From positions 12,108,001 to 12,172,000 of the forward strand of contig CM050453.2 of the NCBI GenBank assembly GCA_027563935.2: 64,000 bases of DNA, in the 5' to 3' direction. The stretch is from Costus lasius (taxonomy: Eukaryota; Streptophyta; Magnoliopsida; Zingiberales; Costaceae). Position 1 is the stretch's first letter. Every line of letters begins with the position of its first letter. The notes under the pieces were generated by a model, which was not told the origin of the DNA, searched no databases, and was given only the letters and a program-made list of their open reading frames with translations. Below are positions 1-9,993 of the stretch, one piece after another. Made by a program: the position numbers and the translations under genes.

Positions 1-1400
1 ACACCTTATTTTTCTTTTCTTCAAAAGTCATTATTATATTATACTCTTCACCCAATGTAGGAACCTTGTTGTCTTGACAGAAGTTAGTGTTGTGGACTTC
101 TGTCTTTTTTTCTTTATTGGTAGCATTGACATGAGCTATTTTAGCATTGCTTTTTCTTGGCTCATCCTTCCTGAACTTTGAAACTTGCAAGTTTGAGATA
201 ACTTGAGGATTCATCCTTTCGAGTTTAGCCACCTGAGTGATTAATTCTTGAAAGGTATATATACTATTGGTGCAAAGAAAGGGAGCTATCCAATTATTAA
301 TATTATCCACCAATAGCCCCCCAGCTTGAGCCTGCTCCTTCGCACTTAATGCTGAGATTGCACCATCGTGTAACATAAATCGAGATTGTTTCATCTTTCT
401 TTTCCTTAGTACTTGCCAAATTAGCAATCGTGATCTTATCGCTTATTGTCGCGAATTTCATGTAGAATGTGTCTTCCATATCAGCCCACATTTTAATTGA
501 TCCTCTTTTTAAAGAATAATACCATTTGAAAGCAATATTTGTAAGGCTTTGTGGGGAACTGTCGTAATAACAACGCGTCATTACTTCCCGTGTTCTCACA
601 TGTAGTAACAAAGTGAGCAAGGTGCTGCTCTAGATTACTAATCCCATTAAATATCTTAAAATTGGGCACTATGTACCCCCTAGGGTATAGTATGTCGTCA
701 AATTCTGGAGGGTAGGGTCTTTCCCTCTTTTTGTTGTGCATCGATTTAATGACCTCCACGAGCCTTAGTTGATCCGCCACTAGATCTTGCACATCCTTCT
801 TTGTCCAGGATGGAATAGTCATTTCTTGTCGAGCCGGTGACAAAGACATTTAAGGAAGGCTAGTACTTGGTACTGTCTTATACTGTGCTATCTTCTGTAT
901 GGTTTTAGTCAAGGCATTAGTTACTAATTCAAATTTCGCCATTAGGGCATTTGTACCGTCTCTTTTTTCAAGTTGCCTCCTTAATTCAGCTATAACTTTA
1001 TATCTTATATTGGCTAAAACAAAGAAGAGGTAATCATGACTGGATCCTCTTCTTGTTCTTGTTCATGGAATCGTAGAGAAGGAGACTCTGTGTCTATCTC
1101 TCGTTAGGTTCTTTGGAAATAACAGAGGCTAACCTCTTTCCTTTAAGCTTTTTTGATATTTGTTTTAGCTTGTCATCATCAGAATCTTAGCCTGTTTCTT
1201 CTATGTGATTGACTACACATAGTATGGATGATATAGTCATTTGATCCCCTATGTCTTTTCTTAGAGTGAGCGCGCTAGGCAGCCAAAGCGCTCTTAGCTT
1301 TTTTGTAAATCTCATATATGGCCTGAGTTAAAGTTTTCTTAGGAACCCTAGTTGGTTCGGCACAACCTTTTCCTTTGATTGGATTGCAACTATAGCCCTT
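1..1400 (-). pseudogene. Tat-type gag relic, left arm
   Basis: The minus strand encodes pieces of a Ty3/gypsy Gag. Frame 849-493 includes the segment PNFKIFNGISNLEQHLAHF, the typical start of the retrotransposon gag domain. Frame 620-303 continues with a segment containing KMWADMEDTFYMKFA. The two pieces lie in different frames, and no full ORF remains. The copy is inverted relative to the better preserved one that starts near 1,556. It is a dead gag fragment; whether more of the same element lies left of the window cannot be seen. Confidence 0.75.
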
Positions 1401-2830
1401 CTACAATGTTTTGAGTTATGTTGTAATTCAATTAACGATTTAAATTGATTTTTGAGGTCGTAATTCAAACATTATAGAAGGGCCACGTGGCCTTAAAAAT
1501 CAATTTAAACTGTTAATTAAATTACAACATAACTCAATCCAATCAAAGAAAAAGGTTGTACCCAGAGGAACCAGCTAGGGTTCCTAAGAAAACTTTAACT
1601 CAGGCCACATATGAGATTTGTAAAAAAGCTAAGAGCGCTTTGGCTGCCTGGCGTGCTCACTCTAAGAAAAGACATAGGGGATCAAATGATTATATCATTC
1701 ATACTATATGTGTAGTCAGTCATACAAAAGAAACATACCAAGATTTTGATGATGACACACTAAAACTCAGAAAAGCTTAAAGGAAAGAGGTTGGCCTCTG
1801 TTATTTCTAAAGAACCTAACGAGAGTGTCTAACGAGAGATAGACACTGGGTCTCCTTCTCTACGATTTCATGAACAAGAACAAGAAGATGATTCAGTCAT
1901 GATTACCTCTTCTTTGTTTCAGCCAACTGACATAAGATATAAAGTTATAGTTGAATTAAGGAGGCAACTTGAAAAAAGAGACCGGGACGTAGATGCCCTA
2001 ATGACAAAATTTGAATTAGTAATTAATGTCTTGACTAAAACCCTACAGAAGATGGCATAGTATGAGGCAGTACCAAGTACTAGCCTTCCCCAAATATCTT
2101 TGTCACCAGCTAGACAAGAAATAACTGTTCTATCCTTGACAAAGAATGATGTACAAGATCTAGTGGTGGATCAACTAAGGCCCGTGGAGATCGGTAAATC
2201 GATGCACAACAAAAAGAGAGGAAGACTCCTACCCTTCAGAATTTGATAATATACCATACCCTACTGGGTACACAGTACCCAATTTTAAGACATTTAATGG
2301 GATTGGTAATCTAGAGCAGCACCTTTCAAACGAATCAATTAGAACATCGGTTGATATGGAAAATGCATTCTGCATGAAATTCGTGGCAGTAAGTGATAAG
2401 ATCACGATTGCCGATTTGGCAAATATTAAGAGAAAGAAAGATAAAATAGTCTCGAATTACATTACACGATAGCGCAATCTTAGCATCAAGTAGAGCAAGC
2501 TCAAGCTATGGGGCTATTGGTGGGTAATATCGATAATTGGATGACTCCCATTCTTTGCACCAATAATATATGTACTTTTCAAGAATTGATCACTATAGTG
2601 ACTAAACTCGAAAGGATGCATCCTCAAGTTATCTCAAACCTGCATTGCTCAAAGTTCAGGAAGGATGAGCCAAGAAAAAGTGATACTAGAATAGCCCATG
2701 TCAATGCTGCCAATAAAGGGAAAAAGATAAAAGTCTACAACACCAACTCTCATTAAGACAACAAGGTTCCTACATTGGGTGAAGGGTATAACATAAGAAT
2801 GACCTCTGAAGAAAAGAAAAATAAGAGTAT
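1..2830. repeat. Imperfect palindrome, two inverted gag copies
   Basis: The reverse complement of 1-1,456 aligns with 1,494-2,830. The match runs from the shared inner flank (left 1,411-1,456, right 1,494-1,536) out to the left window edge, where the sequence around 1-60 matches about 2,775-2,830. The axis is near 1,475, with a spacer of about 40 bp. The arms share most bases but differ by many substitutions and indels, including a right-arm deletion near 2,325, so the arrangement is old. Each arm holds the same Ty3/gypsy gag region, transcribed away from the axis. The left arm continues beyond the window. Confidence 0.85.
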
Positions 2831-4383
2831 TTGTTTAAAAAGAAAAAAAAATATAAAAATTTTTGAAGATACCCTTAAGAGTAGTTTGCAACTACCAGAG
2901 CCAAAACGTCTAGAGGAGGTTAACAAGGCTGATGACCCTAATTATTGCCATTATCACTGTATGCTGGGGCATAAAATAGAAGATTGCTACATATTCGAGG
3001 ATTGGGTCGAAAGACAGTACAAGCTGGGGAGGATAACTCTATCTAATTAAGTGCTGAATGAAACCCCAATTAAGCAAGCAAACCTTGTTGAAAGCTCAAG
3101 TTCACCACCAACTGATTCTGAAGGGTGGAAGACGGTGCTGCCTAAAAAAACCATGCAACTTTTATAAAAATTGAGGCAAGTGTTAGACATTGTATGGAAA
3201 GTTCCAATTTTTCCATAATGCATACTCCTGAACCTCAAACACCTTTTGATAAAATGTTAAAAAAAAATCGAGGCTTAAAGAAAAAGAAAAACAAGAAGCC
3301 TGTTGCTGCAACGCCACTACCAAAAAAGATAGACATTTAAAAACTCATTGACTCACTTGATGAATATGAGCAAAACTTGCAAGTGCTTATTAAGTTGCGA
3401 CATTTCATCACCCAAGATCTATAGGATAAACTCTTAAAAGAAGAAGACTGTGAAGTTGAGACTTGTAGAATGCTCTTTATTGCTCTAAAGTCGTCAAGAC
3501 AGGTCGAGGCGAGAGAACCCCAATTCCCACAAGAAAAACTTGAATAATTGAAAAGATCTAGACAGGATTTGCTATCATCTTCGTAATATCTAAAACGAGA
3601 AAAAGATAAGAGCATACCAAAGTAGGTGAATCATAATCATCGGTTGAAGCGAATAAGGAAAAGGATGACTGCTATTGACGCTGAAAGGCTCCTAACATAA
3701 GAAAGTCTTCATTTGAACCAAAGTGGGGGCATCACCACATTCAATGTGAACAATAAAATCATTTAGATGAGAATCACTAAGAAAGAGGATGAACTACCAG
3801 ACTCCTTTCCGCTTGACCATAATGAGCTTAAGATACTGGCAATATGTATCAAAGTTTGGTTTGGAGCTACATTCTCCAGGGACTCAAAAGGAGGACTCAA
3901 AAGGAGGCAAGGGATACGGAGCATTTCTTGTACTGTCCTTAACATAAAAGGATCCAACATACAATTGATGAATGAACTAAATTCAAATGCTGGGTAATGC
4001 GACAAATAAGATTGGGCTACATAACTATTGCTAGAAATCCTGAATCGACACCAATCATGAAAATAGCTGTCTGTAATGAAGTGATTCAGAAGAAGAATGT
4101 TTGACTAATGATTTATATGACGAAACGATTAACCAGGTAGAAAAACAGACAGCTAAGACGTGTCTAATGAACTTGAGAAGTGACAAAATCTTACTAGAAC
4201 AATGAACAAATAAAGAAAAAGACAATCTCAAGTGGAAACAAATTGAGATTCTAGAACCGAGCAATAACCTAACTCCTCCAATATTAAAGTTGACCCCTCC
4301 TGAATATAATATTTTATCCCATTTGAGGAAGGTTCCTGCCCTTCTTAGTATTTTTGACGCTTTTATGATGTCACAAGAACTAA
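1556..4383 (+). pseudogene. Tat-type gag, right arm, with zinc-binding segment
   Basis: A broken Gag reading frame of the decayed Tat element. Recognisable parts are an N-terminal basic segment (1,556-1,780), the gag core near 2,100-2,500 (matching the left arm), the stretch ending at 2,756, and a segment with pattern C-H-Y-H-C-x3-GH-x3-DC at 2,943-2,990. That last segment is typical of Tat Gag proteins just upstream of protease. Further degenerate Gag-Pol linker runs to the MITE at 4,384. Several in-frame stops (for example within 2,300-2,510 and at 3,048) rule out function. Confidence 0.7.
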
Positions 4384-4784
4384 GGGCCTATTTGGCTCCG
4401 CTGTTAATAGCTTTATAACTGTGCTAAACTGTGTTGTACTGAACTGTATTGCATTGTTAAAATTTATAAAATATTTAGTTAATAACTTTTTAACTGATGT
4501 TAAAATTTAAAATAATAAATAAATGTATTCTTTTAAATTATTTAAAATAATAATATATTTTTTAGTGTTAAAATTTTAAATTATTTAAAATAATAATACA
4601 TAAAATTTTAAACAAAAATATATAAATTATTTTTTTTGGAGAAGCAGAAGTTGTAAAAGCATCAAATTGTAGCTTTCCCAACTTTTATTTTTTTACTTTT
4701 GCTTTTCATTATTAAACAGTTTTCTAACTGATTTCTGCTTAAAAGCTGCTTAAAATCAGCTTCGAAGCGGGGCCAAACAGAACT
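4384..4784. mobile_element. Tourist-like MITE
   Basis: An AT-rich 401-bp insertion with imperfect 19-bp terminal inverted repeats. The left end reads GGGCCTATTTGGCTCCGCT; the right end reads the complement with five mismatches. It is flanked by TAA at 4,381-4,383 and 4,785-4,787. Removing the insert and one TAA restores the gypsy gag-pol frame across the site. TIRs of the GGGCC-TGTTTGG kind with a TWA target duplication point to PIF/Harbinger-type Tourist MITEs. A hAT origin with a mutated 8-bp duplication is the alternative. Confidence 0.7.
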
Positions 4785-4859
4785 TAAGGGTTGTTCTCAT
4801 TTATGCTCTACAACACCCTCAGAAGTTTTAATCTTTTTCTATGAATACTGATGTAAAGG

Positions 4860-5470
4860 AAACGCTACACACTTATCAGATGTCAGCTATTTCTTTTGAT
4901 GGGGATGACATGCTTCTCGGAACTACATAGCACAATTGACCATTATATGTGACAAGAAGTGTTGACGAAGCCAAAATCAACAGAATCCTGATTGATCCAG
5001 GGTCATTAGTCAATCTCATGACGCTGCACACTTAGAAAAGCCTATCTCTTCGCATTTTCGATCTTTCGATGGAGAAAATCATCATTCAAAGTTTTGATAA
5101 GAACAGTCAAAAGGCGTTGGATTCTATATATCTACTATTATAATTGGAAGATTTAGAAACTAAGGTCACATTTTATGTGATTAATATTAACACATCATAT
5201 AAAGCTTTACTGGAGAGACCTTGGTTATATGAAAATCATGTGGTTCCATCTACCTTGCACTAATGTTTGAAATATTTAAAAAATGAAAACGAAATGTGCA
5301 TTAACGGGGATATCCAACCATTTGCAGTTCATGAAGTTAGAAATGTTGATGTACGGTATTTCATAGAGTTGATGCCTAAGCACTTAAATCCACCACTACA
5401 AAGCTCTATTGTTTCAAAGTTAAAATGGGTGACATTGTCTTTGTGCCCGCATTTTGGAAGTGACTAAGAG
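4860..5470 (+). pseudogene. Tat-type aspartic protease relic
   Basis: Translation near 4,975-5,030 gives KINRILIDPGSLVNLM, which aligns with the retropepsin active-site region of Tat elements, where the usual motif is DGGS or DSGS. The glycine after the catalytic aspartate is a proline here. Downstream, 5,195-5,350 gives the conserved tail around [18 protein letters not shown] followed by the frame 5,267-5,467. Stop codons inside the domain show it is dead. Confidence 0.65.
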
Positions 5471-6389
5471 ACTGAAACAAGTGACCACTCAACCTCTACA
5501 TGTGATGTTATCAAGGTTCGCAAGAGGATCAGTTCATCATTAACATTTGTCCCAAATCAAGAAACCTCAAGAGTTGAGTTAAAAATTCTAAAAGTTCGCT
5601 AGGGGCATTTCTAAGGGTTTATTCTTCTTAAGACATCCCAAGTACATGAATTGAAAACCTTTATTGTGCCGGCTAAGAGAGAATACACTAAGGGGAGGTT
5701 GATCATGCAAAAGGTGATACATTTTTATTGGTTCGAAGAGATCCACGAAGGAAAGACAATAATTGCTTTCTGAGCCAACAAAATATGTCAAAGTTTGCTC
5801 ATTCAACTATTTTCCTTCAAAGATAATACAACTTGTCAAAAAATATGGGTGCTTGATACCTCGATTAGAGATTGAATTGCGTCAGTTCAAAAAGTAATGA
5901 AATCTTCCCTTGAGACACATAACATTATCAAGTGGAAAGATTTCCAACACTCGAGGTCTAGGATACCAAAAACCTGAAGAGTGGTGTAATGAATAATGAG
6001 TCAATATTTTTTATATAATTGTAACATGGGGTCAACTTGTGAAATGGAAACAGATAATTAAGAAATAGAGAGGCCTAAAAATGTGCTAAAAGGATTAGAA
6101 GATGGGGGGCAAAACACTTGTGATGAATTAATTAAAATTAATCTTGGGTCAGACCCACTTATATAAGTGCCTCACTCTCTGAAGATGAAAAAAGTCTATC
6201 AAAATATTTACTTTGAGAATTCAGCGACGGTTTCGCATGGTCATAAAAAAATGTCTTGTTTAGACATAAAAGTCGCAACACATAAATTAGAAATTATTTT
6301 ACACCAATAAAGCAAGCTTAGAAGAATGAGGATATAATTAGAAGAGCAAATCATTATTGAAATAAAAAAGCTCATTGAAGTAGGCTTCA

Positions 6390-7730
6390 ACAGGGAAGAG
6401 AAATAGGCTGATTGGATAGTAAGTATCTAGTGAAAAAGAAGAATGGACAAATTTGTATTTGTGTAGACTTCAGAGATTTAAACAATGCATGTCCAAAAGA
6501 TGATTTTTCACTCTCTATCATTGAAGTAATGATTGATTTAGTATCAAATAATAAAATATTCTCATTTATGGATAGTTTCTCTGGATACAACCAAATCAAG
6601 ATGACATAAGAATACGAAAGACATAATATTCCGTACACAAATTTGTATATTGACACGCACCACAAGTGCACGGTGTTATCGCAGCGTCGGTCCCACAGGG
6701 AGTAAGGTCAATTACTAGCCATTTTGATTTTTAGAAGCTAAGCAAATCGAGCTGGGGTTTTGAAAACAAGTTTATCTAACTACAATTAAAGCAGAAATAA
6801 GAAATCAATTGTAACTACACAGAAAGTGTTAATCGGAGAGGTATCAGGACTTCGGTATTCACCACGTTGACATATTTATCTGAGCTAGAATTTATTTGAT
6901 ACATGAGCTTATCATTTTGCATAAGGAATTTTTCATATGGTATAGGTTGCCCCCTTGCGGTCAGTACAACCCGGTATTTACTTAAATCGATCTCCTACTC
7001 TCGTGGCCTATTGATTTAAGCAAGTCCATTGCGTTCTGCAAAAAACTATGGTGCCCTCGAATGAATCCTAACTGCTTTCGTGATAGAGGTTCACAAATGT
7101 TACTTAGTGGATTTGCCAAACAATTTTCCTTGCGGTTAGAATCGTGTCAACTAACACCCAAAATTACTTGATAAAGGTAATATTATAAAATCAGTACAAC
7201 TAAGTAAAATATGCTTAGATAAAACTCAAAATATCAAAACAAGTTCAGTCACATAATAGATAGTGTCAATGGGCTTCAATCGAGTCCCGATAAGAGGTTT
7301 ACGCTATTACAGCCATACGAATTAGCACAGATTTCTCCAATCAACCAAGAAAACTATAAACAAAGACTAAAGGAAGAAAGGAGAAGGGATTTCGAACGTT
7401 TCCCTAAAGTTTAGTGATGAACCGCTGCGAAATCGCCCCAAAATCGCTCCCAAAAGCGTTCGTTGCTCGACATATTAAAAGGCGGGGGTAACATATTAAA
7501 AGGCGATGACAAAAATCTTTGATGACTTGATTTATAAAGTTATTGAATGTTATGTTAATAATCTGGTAGTCAAATCACAATCTAAAAATGAGCATTAACA
7601 GGATTTAAGAACTGTATTCTCTCGTGTATGGTAGTACAATCTTAAAATGAATTATCTTAAATGTGCATTTGGAGTTTTGTTAGGAAACTTCTTGGGGTTC
7701 AGCGTGAAGCATAAAAGAATTGAGATAGAC
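6390..7730 (+). pseudogene. Tat-type reverse transcriptase, split by a solo LTR
   Basis: The upstream half (6,412-6,609) contains KKNGQICICVDFRDLNNACP and FSGYNQIKM, both conserved reverse transcriptase blocks. The downstream half resumes after the inserted solo LTR at about 7,490 with AMTKIFDDLIY and then YVNNLVVKS near 7,550-7,580. That last segment is the position of the catalytic YVDD box, with both aspartates changed to asparagine. The enzyme would be inactive even without the insertion. Confidence 0.75.
6651..7472 (-). mobile_element. Solo LTR inside the Tat reverse transcriptase
   Basis: An 822-bp block begins TGACACGCACC and ends TTGCTCGACA on the plus strand, so each strand starts TG and ends CA. 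Its first 60 bases, read on the minus strand, resemble the 3' end of the Athila LTR at 19,240-19,297: both have a 'ccctgtggga' block, a 'gcga' block and 'gtgcacttg', and end in GTGTCA. This suggests a related gypsy LTR in minus orientation. There is no internal region. The flanking 5 bp (TATAT left, TATTA right) make a poor target duplication, so a truncated insertion is possible. Confidence 0.6.
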
Positions 7731-7739
7731 TAGTCAAAA

Positions 7740-8270
7740 ATAAAAACAATCATCAATATGTTACCTCCTAAAAATTTCAAAGAGCTCAGATCGTTCAAGG
7801 GCATTTGACTTATATCAGAAGATTTATTTTCAATCTCTCAGGGAGAATCCATCATTTCTCAAAATTAACAATAAAGAATGCTTCATTTATTTGAGACGAC
7901 ACATGCCAAAGAGCTTTTGAAAGGAAAACCTCTAGTCTTGGGAGGCACCCATCGGGAAAACCTTTAATCTTATATACAACAGCATTGGAAACCTCCTTAG
8001 GAGCACTTTTAGCTCAATATAATGATGAAGGGAAGTAAATGCTTTATATTACCTCAGTCGGATGTTCGTGGGTGCAGAAAACTCATATTCACCCATTGAG
8101 AAGCAATGCCTCGCTTTAATATTTGCTATTAGAAAATTGAGACATTACTTCCTTGAATATAAAATTCATCTCATATCACATGTTGACCCCTACGGTACCT
8201 TATGACAAGGCCAACACTCACAGGGCGGCTAGCCAAATGGGCAGTACTACTTTAGGAATTCGATATAATA
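7740..8270 (+). pseudogene. Tat-type RNase H relic
   Basis: Fragments in shifting frames match the end of reverse transcriptase and the RNase H of gypsy elements. Examples are PPKNFKELRSFKG near 7,770 and the terminal sequence around TGRLAKWA followed by EFDI near 8,222-8,265. The domain is cut by the hAT element at 8,279 and resumes at 9,994 with the conserved ADFL region. It has many stops. Confidence 0.6.
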
Positions 8271-8280
8271 TATATGTGTA

Positions 8281-8585
8281 GAGGTGGCCATGGGCCGTGC
8301 CCGGGCCAGCCTGGGCCCGGGCCCGCCTCGGCCCGACTTCTGGCGGGCCGTGCCTGGCACGGCCCGATTGTAACCGTGCCGTGCCCGGCACGGCACGACA
8401 GAAAAATATCTGGGCCCGGCACGGCCCGCGGCACTTTTAGGCGTGCCGGCCCAGGCACGGTTCAGCTTCTGGCCGGGCTCGGATCCGGCACGCGGGCCGA
8501 ATCTGGCACGCGGGCTGAAATTGGCCTGCGGGCTATGGGCGGGCCGTGCCGAATGTGGCCCACGGGCCGACTTTGGCCCGCTTCA
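8281..8585. repeat. GC-rich subterminal repeats of the hAT element, left
   Basis: A block of clustered GGCCCG, GGGCCGTGCC and CCGGCACGG words in both orientations. The right end, 9,835-9,985, has the same words. Such arrays at hAT ends are known transposase-binding subterminal repeats. The block has open frames on both strands only because it lacks A/T-rich stop codons. Confidence 0.7.
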
Positions 8586-8813
8586 TTAAATTAAATAAAA
8601 TAAGAAAATGAGAATTATGTATTTTGCATAATTTTTTTTAAAAAATATTTAATTATTATTTAATTAATTATTTTATTTTAAACATATATAATTTTAATTT
8701 TAATATATTTTATTAAATTAATATTAATTTATTTATTAACAATACTAACAACACATGACTAAAGTTAAAACCAACTCGATTAAATTTCATATTCATAAAT
8801 TATACATTTAAGC

Positions 8814-9350
8814 TTAAATCAATTGCCGACATAATGGGCATACACAATTGACCTGTAGCCAACTACGCAAGCAGCTACTATGGAAGATATGCGAGCATTG
8901 TGTTAAGCATACTTGCGCTCTGTGCTTCATCTTCTCTATACATATTGCGCACTCCATGTTTTCAGCTCTACCTCCTTCTTCAATAATAAAAAACTCAAGT
9001 GACTCTTGTGCTTGGTTTGTTTCGATATATTGCTCCGGCTCATCGTTGATATTATCACTATCCTCCTCACTATCACTTATTTCAAAGTCATCAACCTCTA
9101 TCTCAATCTCAACCCCAGAAGGAGAGGGAGAAGCCAAAAATTCTTATCTTGCATGATCAGATAAGTGGATAAAGTGTTCTTCAAACTTGAATACATCAAT
9201 TCGTATAAGTTGACTAAAACGTTCGATAATACTTAAAATAGTGATTCTCCATTGATCAGCATTGAAGAAATTTAAGGTAGATGTAAGGAAGATTGAACGT
9301 TGAGAATTTGGCATAATGATAATTATCTTCACTCTTCTATTATCTGTCAT
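8814..9350 (-). pseudogene. RING-H2 finger protein ORF inside the hAT element
   Basis: From ATG at 9,350 one frame runs 178 codons to a stop at 8,814. It is interrupted only by a TAA at 9,146-9,144 (codon 69). The C-terminal part has an acidic stretch and then a RING-H2 finger with the full set of metal ligands: C134, C137, C152, H154, H157, C160, C171 and C174 in joint numbering, including CAIC and CPLC. RING-H2 proteins are usually E3 ubiquitin ligases that bind an E2 enzyme. No membrane segment or PA domain is seen. Without read-through, translation from ATG gives 68 residues and no RING. A start inside the second half, such as the methionine just before ECAIC, would give a bare finger. 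The frame may be a captured host gene or an accessory gene of this hAT family. Confidence 0.75.
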
Positions 9351-9482
9351 TTTTCTCTATGTCTCGTGCTCGTGCTCACCAGTCACCACGTGATAATTAT
9401 ATTATAAAAGTAAATTAATTTAATACTTACTTGATCTTCTCCACGTCTAGTCACGTGGTGAGCACGAGGCATAGAAAAAAAT
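9350..9482. repeat. Inverted repeat with G-boxes upstream of the RING ORF
   Basis: The arms 9,350-9,392 and 9,452-9,482 are imperfect complements (both contain the ctcgtgctcacc word) and both end inward in CACGTG. The repeat lies just upstream of the RING-H2 frame on the minus strand. The loop contains a good minus-strand splice donor (GTAAGT at 9,430). A short upstream ATG at 9,472 lies in the distal arm. The hairpin may be chance duplication, or it may be part of a 5' leader with an intron. Confidence 0.6.
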
Positions 9483-9670
9483 GACTAGTCTAGACCGAGA
9501 GAGCATTGAATTCTTGATGGCTAAAAAGAAGCTTAAGTTTGAGTTCAATTAAGAAACTAATTGTAACTCAAGACTTAGAAAAGAGATTAAGAGAGTATTA
9601 AGAGAGAATGAGAAATTATTCCAAAGATAGTTGGAAACTTGTGTGAAGAAATGAGAGGGTTGGGGGGTCA

Positions 9671-9680
9671 ATTTATAGGG
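9671..9680 (-). promoter_or_regulatory. Possible TATA box for the RING-H2 frame
   Basis: Minus-strand CCCTATAAAT lies about 320 bp upstream of the RING frame start, followed by a pyrimidine-rich, AUG-poor stretch that looks like a plant 5' leader. This fits a minus-strand promoter inside the hAT element. Position and composition are the only evidence. Confidence 0.4.
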
Positions 9681-9993
9681 ATGAATTGAGTGTATAATTA
9701 CATATTTATACCCTATTTTTAATTATTAAAAGGGGCTAAAATGGTAATTTTATACCATAAAGACAATTATATCCCTAACTTTTAAAATTTTTATAACTAT
9801 TATGAGGGCATTTAGGTAAAAATGCATGTTCATGTCGTGGCACGCCTGTGGGCCGTGCCCGGCCCGGCCCACGGGCCGCGAACCCTCGGCCCAGCACGAC
9901 CCGAGCCGGGCCACGGGCCGCCCGCGGCCCGTTGACTTGGTCAACGGGCCGTGCCGTGCCCGGCCCGGCCCGTTGGCCACCTCTATATATGTG

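Larger units (their letters stand above)
8279..9985. mobile_element. Non-autonomous hAT element carrying a RING-H2 ORF
   Basis: A 1,707-bp insertion bounded by 12-bp perfect terminal inverted repeats (TAGAGGTGGCCA at 8,279-8,290 and its complement at 9,974-9,985). It is flanked by an exact 8-bp target duplication TATATGTG (8,271-8,278 and 9,986-9,993), the hAT signature. Both ends carry very GC-rich subterminal blocks (8,281-8,585 and 9,835-9,985) built from GGCCCG and GGCACGG words. The interior is AT-rich. No hAT transposase domain is visible; instead the interior has a minus-strand RING-H2 reading frame. The host site is the RNase H of the Tat element. Confidence 0.88.

Noticed and set aside
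8252..8594. Open frames on both strands in the GC-rich left end of the hAT element
   Set aside because: Made only of repeated Gly/Pro/Ala/Arg words from subterminal repeats; no domain.
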